Source: Warburgia ugandensis
Lineage: Eukaryota > Streptophyta > Magnoliopsida > Canellales > Canellaceae
Direction of reading: 5' to 3'
Assembly (NCBI GenBank): GCA_035236585.1
Contig: CP141132.1
Coordinates: 25,875,445-25,939,444, forward strand
DNA length: 64,000 nucleotides
Every line of letters begins with the position of its first letter. The stretch's first letter is position 1. This document shows positions 57,241-64,000 of this stretch, piece by piece. Position numbers and translations under genes: made by a program. The notes under the pieces were generated by a model that did no database searches, had not been told where the DNA came from, and saw only the letters and a list, made by a program, of their open reading frames with translations.

Positions 57241-57589
57241 CACATGTGACGCATTATACTTGATAATCAACATTTACAAGCATGGAAAATATATAAAATT
57301 GTATCTAGATAAATGTATCACTCATTTGTAATTAAAGTTTGAAATCATATAATGACAGCAAAATAAAAGCTTGATTAAAAATGCATGGTCTTAACATATG
57401 TAATAATAAACAACAACTGGATTAAAAAACACCTATAAAGGTTGAATATAGAAACACACCAAAAATTTTCGATTAACAAAAACCACAAAAGTGGTTCCTT
57501 TAGAAAGTGCACTCTCCTACAAGTGCATCCTCACATACAATAATTATCTCTCCTGCGACCAATGAGAAAAAACTGCCCTGAAGCCTTAG

Positions 57590-58658
57590 TTCGTTTGTTG
57601 CAATATATTGTATGCCTCAACTATCTCTAACTCAATGAGACCCTCCAAAGTATCCAATGCAGCCATCCAAGACATGTTCTCAAGACCTGCAAGTCTTTAC
57701 AAGCGTTGATATAATGAAAGTATCAATGAATGGAGGGCAATCATTAGATGTTGAGGATGCTGCTTAATCGGGTTGCCTTCCCTTTTTCCTCACTTGTCAT
57801 GAGTTAACAATCCTAAAGGAGGGAATCCAGGATGATGTTGTGGAGGTAGCTAGAAGGACAAGGGATTGCAGAAGATGTTGAGATAGATCTTGTGGGTGCA
57901 ATCCATCATTGTCCCCTTATACTTCCCATAATATGGAACCTGTGAGCCAAATGCATCAACATCCATGTTTGACATACCTAGTTTGTATACTTCCTCAACC
58001 AGTTGTGTATATTGACTACCAACCATGCTCAATTCTTAGAGTGCCTCATCTTCTACAGAAATATTAATCCCAGAGCAGAATTCTCCAGTGGCACTGCTCT
58101 CTCCATACACCATATTCAGGTGTTCATAATTCCATAAGTTCCTGCCAAATAAGCAACATGCCTTTAGATTCGACTGTACAAACACATAGACATTTGTTAG
58201 GGCATTATAAAGGTGATGTATAGTACTATAGTGTTAGAGTAGTACATTATCTGCAAGTAGGTATTCATGACCTTCAGAGTTGTAAGAAAGCAATTTCTCT
58301 CTACATCCCACCCTGTCCTGACTCTCCATTCCTCAACTTTGCAGGTGTAACATACTTGATTTTAAAAAACTTATCTTTGTGTTCAACTACTTCATTATCA
58401 AATTAACTCCAAATAGAATTTTAAAGCGAAGTAGCAATTCCTTAATCATAGCACCCTTTGGCATATTCCTAGTTGCGATGATTCTACCCTTTATTATTTC
58501 ATCATAGGATGTTTTAAGGATAAAGTCCTCTTGTTCCTTAGTCCATTTATTATAGGGCCCTTGTCTACCTCAACTATGCCTTGAGACATAATGTCAGGAT
58601 CTTTGCTATCAACCAAATCAGGTGTCACAAGAACTATATCCTTTCTTTTGCATGACAT
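57590..58658 (-). pseudogene. PIF/Harbinger ORF1, Myb/SANT-like protein
   Basis: ORF1 proteins of this superfamily bind DNA through a Myb-like trihelix domain and assist the transposase. From the ATG at 58658 the translation gives MSCKRKDIVLVTPDL. After a frameshift near 58555 it reads WTKEQEDFILKTSYDEI, then MPKGAMIKELLLRFK, the Myb/SANT-like domain. Further on come LFGRNLWNYEHLNMVYGES and SATGEF, matching the conserved segment after the domain, then SMVGSQYTQLVEEVYK and, near 57600-57680, MSWMAALDTLEGLIELEIVE. Several stops and frameshifts make it a pseudogene, or introns account for part of them. Confidence 0.72.
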
Positions 58659-60646
58659 TTGAAAAGAAATATATTTTCTATTTTGTTTATCAAAAGGTCT
58701 CAAATAGATTATATGAATCAGATGATGCATCATAAGAGTGTAGTTGAAAGCAATATAGCTACTAATCTTTATAAAGGTAGCAATTTTGTAAATGCAGCAT
58801 CTATTCCAGCATATCAAGAAACCAATACAAGTTCATATTAAAATGTCAATATTGGATCTTACAACATGTTTATTGGTTGTACTGAGAGCATACAAGTTTG
58901 GAAGACAAGCTGGTTCTGACCGTGTCACAAGTTCAAGTTAGAGCAGATGTTTTCAAATGAGATTGCTTCTTCGTTTGTATGCCACATAATCAGTTCATGG
59001 TTGGAGTTATACATCACATTGACAAATAAAATGTCTTTTATTGAGAGTACAGAGATCTGAGACACAAATCTATTACAAAAGGCTTTGCAGACAATTTGTA
59101 AGGTTAACAAAGTCTTAAGAACAAAAGACTAAACCATGAAAATTATAAAGATGTCTGGAATCCAGTTTGTGATCAAAATCGAAACAACATTTCTTCTTCG
59201 CATTTCATACTATATATTGACTTGAAGATAAGTAGAAGGTGGATCTAGGTATATGAGAGAATAAAAAAAAGGGCTACAAGGTCCAGGGAATGGGCAGGCC
59301 ATAAGGGTCTATAATATGTAGCCTTACCTTGCACAAGTGATCAATTAACTTAAACCATAAAAGCATTCCTTTTATCAGAATTCAATGAAAATGTAGAACT
59401 TGGAAGATATTCTGACTGGGACAAGTTAGATCTCAGTAGTTTAGTGACATCGCCACAAACGAAGTTCTACAACAAGTACCTAGACTCTGACTAGCACATC
59501 TTATTTACGGAATAAAACCTTTAACCAAATAGAAATTCAACCACTTACTAACAAATATAACTTCAGCCTTAAAGATGTCCAATTAAAGTGGCACCTATGC
59601 ACCATTTCGAAGAAATATTGAAAAAATAGCATACAGTTGCCAGAGGCTGGAAATGTAGCAACAATGAAGGTTCTCTAAAACATTGAATAGCTAACATAAT
59701 TGCTCAAGTAAACAAACTTTTCAATAATGTAAATCATACACTCTTACAAGGAGAAAGTTGGATGCAAGATTCATGGACTAGACTAATCAAGACTTCGATG
59801 CCTACTCATATTTCACAAGAAGTGCAAAGTATCAAAATTCAAACTCTGTTCCACGTCTTGTACATCTTTGATTGCTAATGTACAATAGAATTACACACAC
59901 ATCATTGCTCCACCCACTAAAAATATCATTTTCCCTAATTTGTTGCCAAAATCCACCAAAACAACAAAAACTCATTATTTCCACCCCATCATTTGACTCT
60001 GATGAGTTAAACCTCAACCAATCAGTAGCATTAAATAGTTAAACTAGTAACAAGAAACATAATATCCTCCCAACCTACGAACCAAACATTTAGGAAAACA
60101 AACATTGAAACATTTATGACAGTGCCAAATCAAATCTCTAAAAACCAATGCAATTCACCACATTCTCTAAGATTCAACTATCCATAACGACAAGTAGTCA
60201 TAGAACAACAGAACGAAGCATAAAGAATGAAGAAACGCAGAAACTCCAACATGCAATCACTTCAATCGGTTCAAAACAAAAAAATAAAATAAAATGAGAA
60301 AAGACGAAACAAAAATAAGAGAAATTTTGATTTTTGGAACAGAAAGAGGTATGAAAGATCGTACCTTATGAATTTATCCACCATTGAAGAGATGTTGGAG
60401 GATTTTCCTTTGCTCTTGGTTATAATGGTTATCTCAGAGAAAAACCTAACCCTAATACAAAAGCATAGATCGATTTGCAGACAAATTAAGAAACTGAGGA
60501 TCTTCTTACCTTGCAGAACATGAGTAGGGTTTTTGTGATGAAGGGATTTGGTGCCAGCAAATGCAAGTAGGGTTTTTGCATAATGCAAGAGAGATCTTGT
60601 GGAGGCAGCTTTGGGGATTTGATGCAAGTGAACACGATCAAGGTTT

Positions 60647-60650
<4 letters not shown>

Positions 60651-60713
<63 letters not shown>
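60651..60713. repeat. (AG)n microsatellite, about 31 units
   Basis: An uninterrupted dinucleotide run inside H1, about 540 bp from its right end. On one strand it opens a frame of Arg-Glu repeats and on the other of Ser-Leu repeats, both low complexity and not regarded as genes. Confidence 0.97.
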
Positions 60714-60716
<3 letters not shown>

Positions 60717-61029
60717 TAGATCTACTCATAGCGAACATGATTGGGAATTTTGCAGACCGCAAGATAAATTTCATGGAGGAGGCGGCTTTCAGGATCTGGA
60801 GTCGGCAAACACAAGCAGGGTTTTCTTAGAGATTTTGATGGGATCAAGTGTCAGTGACAAACTGGGGTGCTGAATAGCTTTCTCCTCTATTTGTTTGGGC
60901 CTCCTTTGCAAGATGTAGAATATGACGCCCATTTTTCTCACTCTAAAAAACTATATTTTGAAAATGATTTTTCTCTCTCTAGAAATGAGTAGATTTTACA
61001 CTATAAATAAAATCTATCATGTCTTTGAT

Positions 61030-61256
61030 AATACCAAACATATCAACTATGATAATGTTAAATAAACTTGATATCTCACATATGCCTAAGATATCTTAGA
61101 TAAATAAACCTGATATTTAACATATGATAAGGTATCATAGTTAAATAAACATAATATCTCACATATGCCCAAGATATTGTAGTTAAATAAGATGCACATT
61201 TGAAATATGCCTTAATATCTCAAAAATGCCCAACAAACACAGTTAAATAGACCCTC
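61030..61256. repeat. Right subterminal repeats and terminal inverted repeat of H1
   Basis: Diverged units of about 55 bp share GATATCTCACATATGCC and AAGATAT (near 61070, 61150). The end AAATGCCCAACAAACACAG then TTAAATAGACCCTC (to 61256) is the inverse of the left end. The TTA duplication follows at 61257-61259. Confidence 0.75.
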
Positions 61257-61259
61257 TTA

Positions 61260-61360
61260 TGCATAAAAAATCATGTGATTTGGATGACCTTAGCATTGAT
61301 GAAGCATTTGCAATGTTGTGCTAAAAATGAATAATTTAAAATTTTCATAAAAAGTATACA
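61260..61360. other. 101-bp spacer between H1 and H2
   Basis: AT-rich DNA separating the two Harbinger copies. No feature is visible. Confidence 0.6.
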
Positions 61361-61704
61361 GGGGGTTTATTTAACCATGTATGTTTGGCATTTTCTATTG
61401 GCACATCTCCTGCGATATCTCCATTGATATCTTCTGCCATATCTAAGATATGTGTCATATGTTCTATTATATCTAGGATATGTGACATTTGTTATGTAAT
61501 ATCTTTGGTGATATTTTTGGTGACATTTAAAATACGTTATGAGCAATATTTTAATATTTTTTAATAAAAATTAATGCATCAACCAATTAGGTAGAAATGA
61601 CCCTCAAAGTATGGAACCTTCAAAACGAAGTATATAGTTTCATCTAATAATAACTAGTTTCATTGGAAAGCGTTAAAGAAGTAAATGAGAGTTTAAGATA
61701 AGTT

Positions 61705-62100
61705 TTACATAAACACAGACACAATCATAAAAATGATAATAATAAGTAGAAGTCTACAAACGACATATGTTATTGCATTGAATGATGTCGAAGGGGCATT
61801 TAATACGAGGGAGACACTGTCGCTCCCTCCATCTTGTAATGCATTAGCGGACTTCAACACCACATTTTGATCGAACCTCCTACCATCCAACTGCTCCCTC
61901 TGACGTATTGTCATTTAAATTGGTGGTGAGGGTGGTAGCTCAACCGACATATACTCATCAAGCAAGATGAACCATCTTGTATGTTGTTCATTGGCAGGAC
62001 AATGTAAGCACCACTTGCCACAATTGGGCTTCAAACACACTTGAAGTAGCAGTGTAGGCTTTCGACCGCATGCACATAAGGGGTGGGGGTTTCGCTCCAT
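61705..62100 (-). pseudogene. GRF-type zinc-finger-like small protein inside H2
   Basis: Two adjacent open pieces lie in one frame: 62100-61915 and 61914-61705, separated by a single TAA followed directly by ATG. The first codes PLCACGRKP, then KPNCGKWCLHCP and WFILLDEY, spaced like a GRF zinc finger (CxCG, then NPGRxFxxCP, then CxFFxWxDE). GR is replaced by GK and a late Cys is missing. The second piece is polar, then ends in a hydrophobic segment (CRLLLIIIIFMIVSVF) that could be a membrane anchor, a layout seen in small plant GRF proteins. It is not part of the usual Harbinger gene set. Family assignment is by motif only. Confidence 0.45.
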
Positions 62101-62399
62101 TCCTGTAAGAAGACATCATGTATATATATTTTGCTATGTAAGTAATACACACAATTAATATAAGAAGTCATCACTTAAGTTTTCATGACAAACCAAGTAA
62201 ATAGACCAAACAAAGATTTTTAGTATAGTCCAAAAAAGAATTTTAGTACAACAATATGTTCCTTATCATCATCGCATAACTATTGGTTGTTGTATGAACA
62301 TAATCAAACAAAAAATTTTGTGTGATGGAAGTGCGCCAAGCAGCAACATCTCAACAAGCAGACTCCTAAGAAGGGCATAATTGCATGCTCTATGAATTA

Positions 62400-63853
62400 T
62401 CTTCACTCATCAGGGTTGCTTGTAAACCCCGCATCTCCACCTCATCCTGATGTAGACCTGCATACGGCATTCACCCTCTCCAAGTCTATAACCATGACAA
62501 CTTCCTCACTTGAATCACTACTAAAGAGTACGTTGTCATTGTCATCATCGCTTTGAGCCTTAGGATTGTCTCCCATCTCCTCTGCCAACCACGTATCATC
62601 AACATGTTCCTAGGGCATAAAATTGTGCAATGTGCATAATGCATTCACAAGATTAATCAATGTCCTAAAGGAAAGAGAACCGCAAACTTAAGAATGGGAA
62701 ATCTGGCCTTTAGAACACTGAATGTTCGCTCTATTACATTTGTCAAGGATGCATGTCAAAGGTTGAATAACTCCCAACATTTTGTGGTTGCTGCATTCCT
62801 TGGCCAAACTTCTTCAGCTAATACCTAGTCTTTTGATAAAGGGTAAGAAATTGTTGCCTATTTGCATAACCCTCATCAACTAGATAGTATTTCCCAGAAC
62901 TATAACTGCATCAGCGATTAATGAATGAGCCATCAAGGTAGAACCTATGAATGTAAACATATTAACACACAATGGATTTACCCTTAGGAATTGTTAACCA
63001 TGCACCTTCTCTTGTAAGAGCTTCTTTTAGCATGGTATAGTCATGTGCAGACCCCTCAAAGCCAACAAGTACGTATGTTAATTGCATGTCAAAATTGCAA
63101 CATTCAAGAATGTTCTATACATTGAATCCTTTCTTATTACGCCACTTTGTCAAATCGCAAGGACCCACACCAAAAACCCTAGCTGGGATTAGTGTCCCAT
63201 CTGCAACTCCAATGTAACCTTGTAAACAAAATGATAGATTAAATGTTAAGTCTGTGGCATCTTAAACTATCGTATTAAATATCAGAAAAGACAAATAGAG
63301 TTACCATAAAATGGTCATCTCTCTAATAGTTGTTTGTAATCTCGAGGTGGTCTTCTCTTGCATGAAGAGCCATAAGGCAACTGTGCAACTTCAACATTAC
63401 ACGAAGGACCTTATGGAAGTTGGTACTAATGGTATAAGTGGACCTGAAAAGATTCTTCACTACAGGTTCATACTTTGAGTCCTAACTGACAATCATTAAG
63501 AAGGTTACCACCATCTCCTTCACTGTCACCCAACGGGTTCTAGATATGAGGCTGATGGTGTGAAAAATACTAACTAGCTCATCAAATTAGAACTAATGCA
63601 TTATGTATAATTTTTGGAATATCATCCTAGTTTCTTCATAAACTAGCTAAAATTCCTCATAACCTTGAGTATTTCTATTTTTCTTTTTTTGCACACATAG
63701 GCTAAGACATTTGCACATGTAGCCCAACGTCCTCCTCAAGTTGCACAATTTGTGTAAGTATGTGTGATGCATCATGCTTACTACATGATGCACTTCATGA
63801 AGCACTTCGTCATTGAATGAAGTGCTCTGTTGTCCCCCATTGCCCATTGCCAT
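62400..63853 (-). pseudogene. PIF/Harbinger (HARBI1-like) DDE transposase
   Basis: The transposase cuts and moves the element at TTA-type targets. From the ATG at 63853 the minus strand gives MAMGNGGQQSTSFNDEVLHE, then after a break VTVKEMVVTFLMIVS, FRSTYTISTNFHKVLR, then VADGTLIPARVF with the first Asp (63199-63201), NKKGFNV, FDMQLTYVLVGFEGSAHD with the second Asp (63040-63042), YYLVDEGYANRQQFL, and, in another frame, NVIERTFSVLKARFPIL with the Glu (62729-62731). The DDE triad is intact, but at least four stops (for example near 63140 and 62985) and a frameshift near 62850 inactivate it. ALCTLHNFMP near 62620 marks the usual end of the domain. Confidence 0.88.
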
Positions 63854-64000
63854 GCATTATTGCAAATGAAAGTAGTGATGGGTAAACAACATCATTTATG
63901 CAATAGTTAGAGATAATTGCATCGAAAATATAGTAACACCAATATTTTGCTTTTATTTTAACAAAACTTAGGCAAAGTCTCTTCTATTTTTTGGATAGTT

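Larger units (their letters stand above)
55067..61256 (-). mobile_element. PIF/Harbinger DNA transposon H1
   Basis: Inverted ends GGGGGGTTTATTTAACC (from 55067) and, on the other strand, GAGGGTCTATTTAACTG (from 61256) continue with TGGGCATTT in both. The element is flanked by the 3-bp duplication TTA (55064-55066, 61257-61259), the PIF/Harbinger target preference. It holds a Myb-like ORF1 (57590-58658, minus) and a short stretch (57020-57240) homologous to 63776-63985 of H2, around the transposase start. The rest of the transposase is missing; 55280-57015 is instead unrelated, exon-like DNA. 58670-60640 has no recognisable gene. Confidence 0.85.
61361..64000 (-). mobile_element. PIF/Harbinger transposon H2, incomplete at the window edge
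   Basis: It starts GGGGGTTTATTTAACC (61361), matches the H1 left end for about 210 bp to 61590 including the GATATC repeats and ATTAATGCATCAACCAATTA, then differs. It contains a GRF-like small gene and the DDE transposase, both minus. From 63776 to 63985 it again follows H1 (57020-57240), so an ORF1 beyond the window is expected. The base triplet before the end reads ACA rather than TTA; the target duplication cannot be checked without the right end. Confidence 0.8.

Noticed and set aside
60271-60873. Open frames of up to 167 codons on both strands across the AG microsatellite
   Set aside because: The repeat has no stop codons in either strand; the flanks show no domain.
1-64000. CRISPR arrays, bacterial operons or ribosome binding sites
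   Set aside because: No regularly spaced direct repeats of that kind; all coding remnants are eukaryotic transposon genes.

Overview
The window is nuclear DNA of a flowering plant and is almost entirely transposable-element sequence. The evidence is AT-rich, gene-poor DNA with Ty3/gypsy retrotransposons of plant lineages (chromovirus with an initiator-Met-tRNA primer site; Tat/Athila-type gag, RT and integrase), an RTE-type LINE ending in a (TGA)n tract, and PIF/Harbinger DNA transposons with a Myb-like ORF1 and an HARBI1-like DDE transposase. I recognise no intact host gene, tRNA, rRNA or CRISPR array. The species cannot be told from this window.

Layout. 1-4301: a giant LTR (minus) of a chromovirus family seen five more times here. 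4302-8599: decayed LTR-like and tandem-repeat DNA. 8600-20415: a Ty3/gypsy element (D, plus) reduced to LTRs, primer site, gag and protease. A 4.9-kb solo LTR (9476-17901) sits inside its gag, and a 3.5-kb RTE LINE (14088-17586) sits inside that solo LTR, so three insertions are nested. 20416-23648: a Tat/Athila gag remnant (minus) in unassigned repeat DNA. 23649-43393: a chromovirus (B, minus) with 4.6-kb LTRs and degenerate gag-PR-RT-RH-INT. Its 5' LTR is split by a younger non-autonomous element (A, plus, 35405-43339) with a GTTTT target duplication. 43394-54306: Athila integrase and RT fragments (minus), a solo LTR of another family (44630-47146, GTAAG duplication) and two more fragments of the giant-LTR family. 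55067-61256: a 6.2-kb PIF/Harbinger element (H1) with TTA duplication and inverted ends. It keeps the Myb-like ORF1 but has an unrelated, exon-like segment in place of most of the transposase. 61361-64000: a second, direct-oriented copy (H2), cut by the window edge, with the DDE transposase and a small GRF-zinc-finger-like gene.

What stands out. (1) In element A the LTR end and tRNA primer site lie inside a perfect-looking inversion between ~84-bp inverted repeats, so the primer site is on the wrong strand. (2) The leader of element A shares roughly 300-400 bp with the transcribed part of the giant chromovirus LTRs although the elements belong to different lineages. (3) The two neighbouring Harbinger copies hold complementary gene sets and apparent captured host-like sequence. 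All coding regions found are broken by stops or frameshifts, except that the 420-codon reading frame of element A has only one internal stop.
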